Origin: Trichomonas vaginalis G3
Taxonomy: Eukaryota > Parabasalia > Trichomonadida > Trichomonadidae
Assembly: GCF_026262505.1 (NCBI RefSeq)
Contig: NC_067205.1
Span: 23,965,585 to 24,029,584, forward strand
Direction: 5' to 3'
Length of the DNA: 64,000 nucleotides
Part shown: piece after piece, positions 10,886-19,676 of the stretch
Layout of the letters: each line of letters opens with the position of its first letter
Numbering within the stretch: position 1 is the first letter of the stretch
Program-made: the position numbers and the translations under genes
The notes under the pieces: generated by a model
Told to the model about the DNA's origin: nothing
Database searches by the model: none
What the model saw: only the letters and a program-made list of their open reading frames with translations

Positions 10886-12493
10886 ATGTACGCCGCTCAG
10901 AATATAACGCCAACAGTTTTGGATGCTATGAATGGAAATGTTTCCGAATGGTATAACGAATGCGACAATGCCATTAGAAGGTCAGAAATAGTTCCTGGAA
11001 CTTACGAATATACAACTGCTGTTTCTTATGGAAATGTAGGTGAGTTTGGAGAAGGTTCTTCAACAACAGTAGATATTGCTTGCGACAGGTTTCATATTAT
11101 TTCTATTGACAACTCATTCTTATACGTGGAACAAGACATTGAAATAAAAACCTTCTGCCAAGTTGTCTGACAAGAAAGGTTGCAATGGAATTTTCTATGT
11201 CGGATACCAATATGCTCCAGAAGTTTTCATGGGATATAAGATATATTCTAACTCTGACTTAGTTCAAACAGTAACATGGGCAAACTATGAATGGTTCGCT
11301 TTGAGAAACTCAGTACAACCACAAGCTAGAGAACAAACAGACCAGTATGCAACTATTGAGAAAATAAGAAGACTTGACCCTAACGTTCCAGGAGTTTATG
11401 TTGACCTTTCTGGACAAACTGCAGCAGCAGTAACCAAAGTAAAACTGAAACTTAGAGTTCCTTTGTCATCTTTCCTCATCTTCAGGTTTTTAAGATACTT
11501 GCCAAACTGGGCAGGAAAAATTTCTATCGAACTTACTCCAAGCAAAAATAACTTAGTCATTGCACCAACACAAGACCCATTCACTCTTACAGAAGTAGTG
11601 GGAACAAATAAAATGTCATTCGCCGACTTTTGCAAAACAAAGTTGACTTAGACTTTGGTTTCTCAAACCTCAACACTGAAGTAAACTATTATTTCAATGC
11701 TGCTGGAGATGCTTGGGACCCAGTTAAGTTCACATGCGAAAAGTTTGAATGCAAGAGAATAGAAAGCAGACTTGCAGTCTATATGTTGGACCCAGATATT
11801 TCAAATGCTTTAGCTGCCAAATATATTGCAGTTCCACTTATGTTCCCTATACACCAAATATCTGTCAAAGACTTTGCAGGTGAAGTTGGAAACCAAAGTG
11901 CTGACCCAGGTGCAAGAACAGATATTGCTTTAACAACTGCAATGAAACATGCAGATACTATGTTTGTACTGTTCAGACGAACTATAAATGACTATTCTTG
12001 TTTCTACAACCCCGGTATTAAATATCATATAAACATAGATGGCAAATATTATCCAAGAGAAGAATATTCTACAGTTGAGGATATGAGGTCATACAACTTG
12101 ACATTAGATGCTATGAACTTTAACAACAACTTCACAACAACCATTAACCCTGAAATGCAAAGTTCTATTATGCCATATGTGAAAGTATGGACTCATACAG
12201 GAGGTCAAAAAACTCAATATACAAATGGAGACCGTTCAAACTTTTGGCTTGGCATTCCATTTGCTGACTCAGAAGACTTTATGGGTGGTATTTCAACTGT
12301 TGGTACTGTACAAATACAATATACTGGTGACAGAGACGGTCCAGATGAATTGAAAGCAAAGAAGTTTACAAAACCAATAGCACTTTTCACGGAAGATGCT
12401 CTTTTGAAGATTCGTTCGATGAAACCTGCTGGGGCTCCTCAGATTGGCATAACGACAGCTTCCATCGAGCAGATTTTGGCAGCAGGTCAGTAA
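10886..12493 (+). pseudogene. Likely major capsid protein region (element 1)
   Basis: About 1.6 kb of plus-strand coding sequence, rich in Asn, aromatic and beta-prone residues, as expected of the double jelly-roll capsid proteins of Polintons. It lies between the coiled-coil gene and the penton-like gene. Recognisable segments include FRFLRYLPNWAGKISIEL and IMPYVKVWTHTGG near the middle and end. The comparable region of element 2 (47370-49004) has similar placement and composition. The capsid assignment rests on size, position and composition, not on a profile search. The gene is not whole. Confidence 0.55.
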
Positions 12494-12806
12494 GTTGTTC
12501 TTGAACTGACTTCTCTCCGTCAAATATTGACAGTACGCCAGTTTTGACATAATATTGTAAGATAAACTTACCTTTAGAAATATCTGTAAGTTTTGAAGTT
12601 ATATTTTTGTCTGCTTCAAGAACTTTCACCATTTCAGTTATACCAACTTTCTTTGCTTTATGGAAATATTTTGGTTCAGCAAATATTGCTATTCTATAAC
12701 ATTTACCATTGTTTGTGTAAAGAACTACTCTGTCAATGAACTTGTATTGTTTGTGTGTGTAAACTTTGTTTTGCTTCAATTCGAAGAGATACTCGAATAC
12801 GTCCAT
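12387..12806 (-). CDS. Hypothetical protein, 139 aa (element 1)
   Basis: Minus-strand frame starting at 12806 and ending inside the 3' end of the capsid region on the other strand. The sequence is a mixed alpha/beta small protein (YKFIDRVVLYTNNGKCYRIA near the N-terminus) with a Ser/Glu-rich tail. Its start faces the next gene's ATG at 12825 with only 18 bp between, so the two share a divergent control region containing TTTTTATTCTAAG. No family recognised. The last 35 or so residues overlap the opposite-strand gene and could be read-through. Confidence 0.55.
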   Translation of the reverse strand: MDVFEYLFELKQNKVYTHKQYKFIDRVVLYTNNGKCYRIAIFAEPKYFHKAKKVGITEMVKVLEADKNITSKLTDISKGKFILQYYVKTGVLSIFDGEKSVQEQLTDLLPKSARWKLSLCQSEEPQQVSSNESSKEHLP

Positions 12807-12824
12807 CTTTTTATTCTAAGTAAA

Positions 12825-13406
12825 ATGTCATTTCCGAAAAATAGAAGCGTGAGTGTTTCAAAAGGTTTAATGGCGGTGGCAGATGTGAAGTTAAATTCAC
12901 CAACTCAAACAAACAGTCAAAGTGTTGTTGTCAATGTCAAAGAAAGAGATGTTGAAGTGGGGAAACCATACGAAGACGAAGATGGTATAACAATAGTTCC
13001 TGTAAAAGAACAACCAACATACCCTGAAGTTAGCAGAGACTTAAGTTCTGTTGCAGATATTCGAAACGACTACCAACAACTTAAAGACAAACTTAAAACT
13101 CAGGAGAAGATTTGTCAGGCTTTGGGTATAATGTTAAACTTGGTCGAACACAACCCTGTAAAAGTGAACTCATATGTCATTGCACCTCATGAAGTCTTGA
13201 AAGAACTATTGAAACTTTTGACAGAGGCAGACGATATAAACATCAAAGAAATAGAACCCGACATTAGTTGCTGTGGTGTTTCATATAATGTCATTGACAA
13301 GATATACGTTATGAAAGGAGGTGAAACGTTGATCTTAAAGTATAGTTTCCCAGACGTCATAAAAATATTTGACGACCACAACATTTCATTAAAATTTACT
13401 TGCTAA
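12825..13406 (+). CDS. Hypothetical protein, 193 aa (element 1)
   Basis: Start chosen at 12825 (MSFPKNRSVSVSKG) rather than the upstream Met, because the upstream extension overlaps the divergent gene and the ATG follows a TAAGTAAA leader typical of this element. There is a hydrophilic N-terminal half, then a helical stretch (YQQLKDKLKTQEKICQ), then a compact C-terminal part. It ends 4 bp before the next ATG. No family recognised; its place within the virion block suggests a structural or assembly role. Confidence 0.65.
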   Translation: MSFPKNRSVSVSKGLMAVADVKLNSPTQTNSQSVVVNVKERDVEVGKPYEDEDGITIVPVKEQPTYPEVSRDLSSVADIRNDYQQLKDKLKTQEKICQALGIMLNLVEHNPVKVNSYVIAPHEVLKELLKLLTEADDINIKEIEPDISCCGVSYNVIDKIYVMKGGETLILKYSFPDVIKIFDDHNISLKFTC

Positions 13407-13410
13407 GTAA

Positions 13411-14209
13411 ATGGCAGAAGACATAGTGGTTTATACTATTACGACTAAAAACCCTGAGTCATATAATTCTATAACAACAAACTTACAAAGTCCTCAAGGA
13501 CGATATTGTAAACTAACTTTAAACACGATGACGACTAAAGCCTGTTTTGCTCTTTTGACACCAGAAGACTTTGTTGTTGTGAATGGTAAAAAATACTTCT
13601 TTGAAGATACTTACTCAGATATACCACCAACAGGTTTTGTTGACTTATTTAATACTTTAAGGACGGATGTAACATGTGCTGCAACTAGAGCAGGTTTCAT
13701 TATGTTTGGATGTCCGACTGAGTTTACTATAAACGATATGAGCTATAATACAAAACTTATATCTGGTTTTTACTACCAACAGTTTTCCTATAACAGGAAA
13801 AGGTGTCATACAAGGTTTGTCTGTTCCATTGACTTTAAGTACACCTATTTTATATATTGTTTCAAACTTAGGTTCAAAGTGCTATTCGAATGTCGACAGA
13901 AACTACTATGACCAAAAGATACTCATGCGTATAAACAACACTTTCTCTGCTGGTTTGCCTATTGTTCATTCGAATGCAGAGTTTTCAGCTTTAGTAAACT
14001 CAAACACTTTAGCAAACATAAACTTAACCTTAGTTGACGCAAACTTTGTTCCTGTAAAACTTTTATGTCCTATGTATTTGTCAATGACGGCAGAAAGTTT
14101 CGAATTGGAAGATGCAACTGGTGAAAGTATTGTACTACAAGAACAACTTCAACAACAAATAGCTCAAGAACAACAAATGGAACAAATGCAACAACAAAGT
14201 CAAGAATAA
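13411..14209 (+). pseudogene. Penton-like minor capsid protein region (element 1)
   Basis: The N-terminal part (VVYTITTKNPESYNS) and the C-terminal part (GLPIVHSNAEF; LTLVDANFVPVKLLCPMYL) resemble Polinton and virophage minor capsid (penton-type, single jelly-roll) proteins, whose C-terminal region commonly reads as a VDA..PI.LL.P.YL-type motif. It ends in a Gln-rich tail (EQQMEQMQQQSQE). It lies between the capsid block and the helicase gene. The gene looks broken. The call is from motif memory. Confidence 0.55.
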
Positions 14210-14238
14210 AAAAAATATTTTTTTTTATTTTTATAAAA

Positions 14239-15474
14239 ATGTACAGAATAGACGTTTCAGATTTTTATGACTTCCAAGCGTTCAGAAATATGTGTCCATT
14301 TAGAGACTATAACAAAGCAGTCGAGAATTTGAAACGTTTAGTCATTTATGTCGACTCTGCCCCAGAATGTTATGTCATGAAAGAATGGGATGTTGTCTTT
14401 AACAAACCAAGAGCAACCATAGTTTCAGAACAAGAATGTAGACAGAAACTTAAGAAAATAAAAGTCGTACAAGTTGGTATGAAGATGTTAGATGCTTGGG
14501 ATATCTTATTGTCAAAGTTAGAAGATTTTTCAGTTCGTGGTATAAAGTTCTATACACCATCTCCAAACTTCTATTCTATCTTCACTGGATATAAATACGA
14601 ACAAGTAGAATGGAAAGAAAATGTTATAGAAGCTTGGTTAGACCATGTCAAAGAAATTATATGCAATGGAAACGAAAGAGTCTATGAGTATATCTTATGT
14701 TGGTTTGCAAACATCTTACAACATCCAAGTGCTAAAAATGAAACTGCTCTCATTATAATTGGAAAACAAGGAACTGGTAAGAACACTTTCTTTACAGATA
14801 TCTTATGCAAACTGTTAGAGGGCTATTCGAACCCTAATATGACAAACTTAGAAAACATCTGCGGTAAATTTAACTCTTCAATAGAGAATATGAAACTTAT
14901 AGTATGTAACGAACTTCAAAGTATAGATACAACAAAGGTTTTAAACTCAGATGCTTTGAAGAGTCTTATAACAGACAAAGTTGGAGTTGTTGAAAGAAAA
15001 TATAAAGACCAAAGAGTTTGTGAAAATGTTGCAAATTTCATCATGGTTTCAAACAATGTTGTTCCGATGAAGTTAGAAAGTTCTGACAGAAGATATGTAG
15101 TTGTCAGAACGTCAGATTCTCATATGCAAGATACAGAATATTTTGACGACTTAGCAGAAACTTTGACACCTAACTTTTACAACCACTTGTTCTCATATTT
15201 CATGACATTAGATATTTCAAAGTTCAATCCAAGACAAATTCCACATACCGAAGAAAGACAAACATTGTTAGAAGCAAACAAGAGTGTATATGAACTGTTT
15301 ATAGATGAAACTGACTTTGTGTCATTAGATGAAAGGTCATTGTACGATTCGTATAAACAGTATTGTCAAGAATATGGTTATATGGCAGCTTCTAAACGAA
15401 CATTCTTGGCAAATGTCAAAAGCCTTTTAGACATACAGAACGGCGTATATACAAAGAAAAATTTTTCTGAGTAA
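14239..15474 (+). CDS. SF3-type helicase (element 1)
   Basis: 411 residues. Walker A is GKQGTGKNTF at 175-184, a B-type strand MKLIVCNEL follows at about 213-221, and a C-type motif NFIMVSNN sits near 268. These are the marks of superfamily 3 (D5-like) DNA helicases that open viral replication forks. About 170 residues precede the helicase core. They align with the segment upstream of the helicase in element 2 (shared AWD.LL..L, SPNFYSIFTGYKY), but I see no primase motif in them. An AT-rich leader with AAAAATATTTTTTT precedes the ATG. The frame looks whole. It is the only clear replication enzyme in this element. Confidence 0.85.
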   Translation: MYRIDVSDFYDFQAFRNMCPFRDYNKAVENLKRLVIYVDSAPECYVMKEWDVVFNKPRATIVSEQECRQKLKKIKVVQVGMKMLDAWDILLSKLEDFSVRGIKFYTPSPNFYSIFTGYKYEQVEWKENVIEAWLDHVKEIICNGNERVYEYILCWFANILQHPSAKNETALIIIGKQGTGKNTFFTDILCKLLEGYSNPNMTNLENICGKFNSSIENMKLIVCNELQSIDTTKVLNSDALKSLITDKVGVVERKYKDQRVCENVANFIMVSNNVVPMKLESSDRRYVVVRTSDSHMQDTEYFDDLAETLTPNFYNHLFSYFMTLDISKFNPRQIPHTEERQTLLEANKSVYELFIDETDFVSLDERSLYDSYKQYCQEYGYMAASKRTFLANVKSLLDIQNGVYTKKNFSE

Positions 15475-15509
15475 ATTTTAAAAATATATATATTTTTATT
15501 TTATTTGAA

Positions 15510-16094
15510 ATGTACGCTGAGTTTGTTGGAGAAGACCGTTGGGAAACTTGTTTGTTAGATGAGAAATATGAAATTCACTGTTGTGAGTCATTTGAAGTCA
15601 GAAACAAAAAGACAAAAAGAGTTTTAAGCGGATGGGAGGGAAATGACGGATATGCTATGATGAAGATGGGTGGGAAAAACTATTTAAAACATGTTGTCAT
15701 TGCAACTCATTTTATACCGAACTCTAACAATTTACCTTTTGTAGACCATATAAACCATATAAGAAATGACAATAGACTTGAAAACTTGCGTTGGGTTACT
15801 CGTTCTGAAAACAATAAGAACAAAGGCAAATTTGGAGATATAGTATTCGAATTTGTCGACGAACTAGAAGATGAAACAATTGAAATTACAGACTATGGTA
15901 AGCATACGTTTGAGTTTTACTACTATAGCGAAGAACAAGACTCTTTCTACTTTTATACCGGCGTAAACTATAGAAAATTACAAGTATATTTTACTAAGGC
16001 AGGCTATGCTTATGTAAACACTAGAGATACAGATGGAAAACACGTTCGAATACTTCTTAACAAATTCAAGAAGCTATATGGCATACCATTTTAA
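15510..16094 (+). CDS. HNH homing-type endonuclease, copy 1 (element 1)
   Basis: 194 residues. The core FVDHINHIRNDNRLENLRWV (about 77-96) followed by T..EN..NK is the classic HNH_3 signature of phage and NCLDV free-standing homing endonucleases; His80 and the downstream Asn residues are the expected catalytic and metal-binding ones. The C-terminal half may be the DNA-recognition part. A nearly identical second copy lies inverted at 23730-24314. Such genes cut DNA lacking them and so spread in the viral population. Confidence 0.85.
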   Translation: MYAEFVGEDRWETCLLDEKYEIHCCESFEVRNKKTKRVLSGWEGNDGYAMMKMGGKNYLKHVVIATHFIPNSNNLPFVDHINHIRNDNRLENLRWVTRSENNKNKGKFGDIVFEFVDELEDETIEITDYGKHTFEFYYYSEEQDSFYFYTGVNYRKLQVYFTKAGYAYVNTRDTDGKHVRILLNKFKKLYGIPF

Positions 16095-16134
16095 AACGTT
16101 TTTAAAAAAAATATTTTTTTATCCGATAGAAAAG

Positions 16135-16554
16135 ATGATGAAATTCATCTCAGTCAACAAGTACATGTCAGGACTTAAAGAAGAACTAGACCCATTCGCT
16201 TATTTGAATGTTTACTTCTACCATTTTGAAAAGTCTTCATTCAGCAAAGTTTGGAACATCGAACCAGTTAAGTTTGCTATTGTGACTAAAAATGGTGCGA
16301 AATTTGAAGACTTAGACATAGAAGGTTTGTTAGCAGTCAAAGAAAGTTTTGACAGAAGGTTTTCAAACCTTAAAGAAGGCAAAGCATACAAACTTGTTAT
16401 ACCTTATGAACCAAAGAAAGCAGACGACTATGAATATTATGAGTCTAAGATAGTTGAAGTTCAAGGTAAATTGGGTAAAAAGATTTTAGAGTCTAAGCCA
16501 GTGTTTACTCCTAAAGAGGAAGAGAACATTGACATTGACCCAGAAATGTTCTAA
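16135..16554 (+). CDS. Hypothetical protein, 139 aa (element 1)
   Basis: Start set at 16135 (MMKFISVNKYMSG), because the longer frame begins inside the preceding HNH gene and this ATG follows the AT-rich leader AAAAATATTTTTTTATCC seen before other genes of the element. There is an alpha/beta composition and an acidic C-terminal tail (KEEENIDIDPEMF). No family recognised. It lies between the endonuclease and the ATPase; its 3' end faces the convergent gene 16571-17032. Confidence 0.6.
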   Translation: MMKFISVNKYMSGLKEELDPFAYLNVYFYHFEKSSFSKVWNIEPVKFAIVTKNGAKFEDLDIEGLLAVKESFDRRFSNLKEGKAYKLVIPYEPKKADDYEYYESKIVEVQGKLGKKILESKPVFTPKEEENIDIDPEMF

Positions 16555-16570
16555 AAATAAAATTTTATTT

Positions 16571-17032
16571 TTACATGTCAAATTTCTTTTTCTCTGGAAC
16601 TGGTTCAGGTTCTTTTTTCTCTTCTTCTACTTTCTTTTCTTTCTTCTCTTCTACTTTCTTCTTCTTCTTCTCTGGTGGAGTTATGTCAAACTTCTCAGAA
16701 CCATATTTATGTAAAAGTTCTTTGTCCTTTAATAGCTCTTCTATTCTGTTTCCTATTTCATCTTCAAGAACAGCGCATGTGTCTTCTTTGCATTCTAAGA
16801 ACTTTTGTTGGACTTCATCTTTCCAATCGGCGTCATCTCTGTCAACAAGTCTGTCATTGACAAATTTTAAGACTGCTCTGCTTAAGGTTTTATGGTTCTT
16901 GTCATATTCCCAGAAACAGAACTTTAGAACAAATTCACCTTTCTTGTTTACACTATGTAAGATTTTATGGTCGACAGATGTTTTGCTGTCGAAAAGCTTG
17001 TCTCGAATATAGATAGCGAAATCGCTAGACAT
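16571..17032 (-). CDS. Hypothetical protein with Lys/Glu-rich tail, 153 aa (element 1)
   Basis: Minus-strand frame. Residues 1-115 look globular (DFAIYIRDKLFDSKT; FVNDRLVDRDDADWKDEV). The rest is a low-complexity tail of alternating Lys and Glu with PEPVP. The overlapping plus-strand frame (Phe/Ser-rich) is the mirror of that tail. The start at 17032 lies 36 bp from the ATPase ATG, giving a divergent pair that shares a short AT-rich control region. Function unknown. Confidence 0.6.
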   Translation of the reverse strand: MSSDFAIYIRDKLFDSKTSVDHKILHSVNKKGEFVLKFCFWEYDKNHKTLSRAVLKFVNDRLVDRDDADWKDEVQQKFLECKEDTCAVLEDEIGNRIEELLKDKELLHKYGSEKFDITPPEKKKKKVEEKKEKKVEEEKKEPEPVPEKKKFDM

Positions 17033-17068
17033 TTTCTAAAAGATAAAAATTTTAATTTTTCTAAAAAT

Positions 17069-17944
17069 ATGTTAGAAAAAAAGTTTGCTGACATTGACAA
17101 GAAATTTGAGAATGTTTTAAATAAGAACAAGAGGAAGTTGGAAAATGCTCAGATAAAACCCATACATGACAAGTTCCTATTTGCTCAGAATGGTATAACA
17201 GGTCTAATTGCACCGCCTGGGTCGGGTAAGACTTTCACTTATCTTAAAATGGCTGCACAACAACAAGAACTAGATGAGAAGAACCCATTCTATGAGTTAG
17301 TAGTCATTTGTAGTACTTCGGGTCAATTTGACCAAACCGTCAATTCGTTCAAAGATATTATAAAAAAGTCTAAGTTAGTATGTATAAAAGACTCTGAGTT
17401 GTTAGATTGGATAAAGAAGTACCAAAGAAGAGTTTTGAAGTACAATGCTATAAATGAGTATATAAACTCGAAGTTTAAAGACCCAAATGAGGAAATGCAG
17501 AGAATATTAGAGAAGAAACACTTCAGAAACAAACAGAAAGAGATAGAATACATTTCGAAGAAATTGCAATCTTACGATTGGAAGACTTACCCTCATAGAT
17601 GTCTTCTTATCTTAGATGACTTTGCTTCTCATCCTTTGTTAAAGAACAGAGAACAAGACATGTGTCGAATTCTCAAGAAGCTCAGACACTTTAACATCTC
17701 AGTTGTCATTTGTGTACAGACAGCCAAGAGTTTAAGTAAGGATGTAAAGAGAATACTGACTGACATTATACTTTTCCCCGGATTGTCTGAAGACGATTTC
17801 ATGGAACTTATGAAAGAGTCCATGGCAGGTAAGTTTGACAGACATGAACTATGGGAGAAGTATAAAGTCATACAAGACCCTCATACTTCTTTCAGAATTC
17901 ATATCTACGCAAACAAAGTTCAAATTGTAAAAAGTCAAGCTTGA
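17069..17944 (+). CDS. A32/FtsK-type packaging ATPase (element 1)
   Basis: Start at 17069 (MLEKKFADIDKK), since the ATG follows an AT-rich leader and the longer version runs into the divergent gene. 291 residues. Walker A is APPGSGKTFTYLKM (GSGKT at 51-55) and Walker B is CLLILDDFASH. These, with the later VVICVQTAKSLSKDV block, fit the packaging ATPases of Polintons, virophages and poxvirus A32, which drive genome entry into capsids. The frame looks whole. With the capsid genes broken, it has no working partner within this copy. Confidence 0.8.
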   Translation: MLEKKFADIDKKFENVLNKNKRKLENAQIKPIHDKFLFAQNGITGLIAPPGSGKTFTYLKMAAQQQELDEKNPFYELVVICSTSGQFDQTVNSFKDIIKKSKLVCIKDSELLDWIKKYQRRVLKYNAINEYINSKFKDPNEEMQRILEKKHFRNKQKEIEYISKKLQSYDWKTYPHRCLLILDDFASHPLLKNREQDMCRILKKLRHFNISVVICVQTAKSLSKDVKRILTDIILFPGLSEDDFMELMKESMAGKFDRHELWEKYKVIQDPHTSFRIHIYANKVQIVKSQA

Positions 17945-18039
17945 AAAATGTAAGTGTTGAGTCTTAGTCTGCTTGTGGTGCTGGGGCTGTCGGTTCTTCT
18001 GGCTTTGGAAGGCATTCAGGAAGAGGAACGTCAGTCATC

Positions 18040-18450
18040 CGTTTGTGTCCTGTCGGAAGGAAAAATTTTTCCTGTCGGATGGAAGGACTTTTCCTGTCGG
18101 ATGGAAGGACTTTTCCTGTCGGAAGGAAGGACTTTTCCTGTCGGAAGGAAGGACTTTTCCTGTCTGAAGGAAAAATTTTTTCTGTCGTTCGACCAAAAAG
18201 TTCTCAATTTTCGAAAATTTGAATGGTTTACGGACGGACAACAGGAAATTTTTTTCCTGTCTGAAGGAAAATTTTTTCCAGTTGTCGGGAAATTTTTTTC
18301 CAGTTGTCGGGAAAATTTTTTCCTGTCGGAAGGAAAATTTTTTCCTGTCGTCGGGAAAATTTTTTCTTGTTGGAAGGAAGGACTTGGAATGTCTGAAGGA
18401 AGAACTTGGAATGTCGGAAGGAAGGACTCGGAATGCCAGAAGGATTTGAC
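18040..18450. repeat. Minisatellite of CCTGTCGGAAGGAA-type units
   Basis: About 400 bp of imperfect units around CCTGTCGGAAGGAAGGACTT, with variants in which the spacer becomes AAAATTTTTT or AGTTGTCGGG. It fills the gap between the ATPase gene and the KilA-N gene. Open frames on both strands are by-products of the repeat. Its base composition differs from neighbouring genes. Unit length varies (about 20 bp), so it is a degenerate rather than fresh array. Confidence 0.85.
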
Positions 18451-18516
18451 GAGACAATTTACTTTATAGAGCTACCTGAGCCATCTGAAGTCAAGCTTGA
18501 AAAATAAATGGTTCAT

Positions 18517-19356
18517 CTACCCTACTTGTTTGAAGTTGTCAAAATACTCTGTTATTTTTTCCTTTAACAATGGCAAATCTTCTTTGAAGGTAAGTATTGT
18601 ACAACCTTTCATATCATAGTGTGTTTGAGGTAACGTATCTTGAACTATTTGTTTCACATCTTCATTCGGTGTCATTGAAATCGGTAAGTTTTCGCGATAG
18701 AACCAATTTCTGTCAGATTTGTAAATCTTAGCAAGGTCGTAAAAGCTTTTGTTGTTTCTTCTGACTAAATGCAACATAACCATATCTTTATCTTCTTCAT
18801 TTTCCATCTCTTCAGTATAAATCATATACTTATAGTTCTTTTCCTTTCCTTTTGGTACCGAACGTGGTATTCTTTTCTGAATGCTTTTGTCTTTTGCTTC
18901 AAGCTTGTTCTCTAGCTCTTCACGTTCTTGTCTATGAATTTCGTCAAGAAGTTTACAAACATACCAAGCATAACGAGCTGAAGCCCACATTGCTACAGCA
19001 TTTACAAGAAGTCTATGTACATAATATCCTCTCAAACCGTTTGGCAATTTTTCACGATTTTCATAGAGTTTTGGCGACTGGGTTTTTTTACCTACTCGCT
19101 GTTCTTCACTGTTTTCAGAAAAAAGTATGTCTCGCTGTGCTTCGCTCAAAAGTTCTTGTGTGCTTTGGTTCCTAAACCAGTCTTTAGGAAGCTTAGTATC
19201 TGGTGCAAAACATGCTGTCAAAATACTTTGCATTTGGTACATATCGTCTTTGACCGAACGAATGAGACGGAGTTGTTTGTTAAACTGAACCCACTCATAT
19301 TCTTCATTTATAGCTTCATGGACTATAACTGTTGTTGTGTTCTCGGTTGTTGACAT
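18517..19356 (-). CDS. KilA-N-like DNA-binding protein 1 (element 1)
   Basis: Start chosen at 19356 (MSTTENTTTVIVHEA). The upstream Met at 19374 lies inside the TGTAAGGACA leader shared with the two neighbouring accessory genes. The region GLRGYYVHRLLVNAVAMWAS (about 122-141), followed by ARYAWYVCKLLDEI, fits the C-terminal half of a KilA-N domain (V...L...IA.WASP.F...V). The usual N-terminal strand pair is less clear, so the assignment is to the KilA-N/Bro superfamily broadly. These domains occur in phages and large DNA viruses and bind DNA. The C-terminal part has a YTEEMENEEDKDM-type acidic stretch. Confidence 0.65.
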   Translation of the reverse strand: MSTTENTTTVIVHEAINEEYEWVQFNKQLRLIRSVKDDMYQMQSILTACFAPDTKLPKDWFRNQSTQELLSEAQRDILFSENSEEQRVGKKTQSPKLYENREKLPNGLRGYYVHRLLVNAVAMWASARYAWYVCKLLDEIHRQEREELENKLEAKDKSIQKRIPRSVPKGKEKNYKYMIYTEEMENEEDKDMVMLHLVRRNNKSFYDLAKIYKSDRNWFYRENLPISMTPNEDVKQIVQDTLPQTHYDMKGCTILTFKEDLPLLKEKITEYFDNFKQVG

Positions 19357-19578
19357 ATCTGTCCTTACATACAAAATAAAAAAAATATTTTAAAAAAACT
19401 AACGTTAACTTTATTTTTTCTATCTTAAGGAAATTCATGATTTCATAGAGTTTTGGCGACCCCGAAGGAAGTCGGTCTAGAGAAATTTCACTGTTTTTCG
19501 TACGGAATCTCTATCCTCGGTTTTTCGAGGGTAGCAATCTTATGCCATTTTACTCAGATTTTTGTGCTGAATTCAATA

Positions 19579-19637
19579 AAAATATATTTTAGGGTAGAAG
19601 GTTAGATCTAACCTGTCTTCTACCCTCTTTTCTACCC
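19579..19637 (-). repeat. Hairpin repeat GGTTAGATCTAACC, copy 1
   Basis: Contains the palindrome GGTTAGATCTAACC flanked by CTACCC/GGGTAG arms, with a neighbouring AAAATATATTTT. The same block occurs twice in the other orientation at 21151-21211 and 21306-21367. The three copies therefore bracket the T5orf172 gene. It could be a transcription end signal, a recombination site or a cassette boundary. Confidence 0.75.
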
Positions 19638-19676
19638 CAGTTATTTTATAAGCGTTTTACATGGTAAACGTTATTT

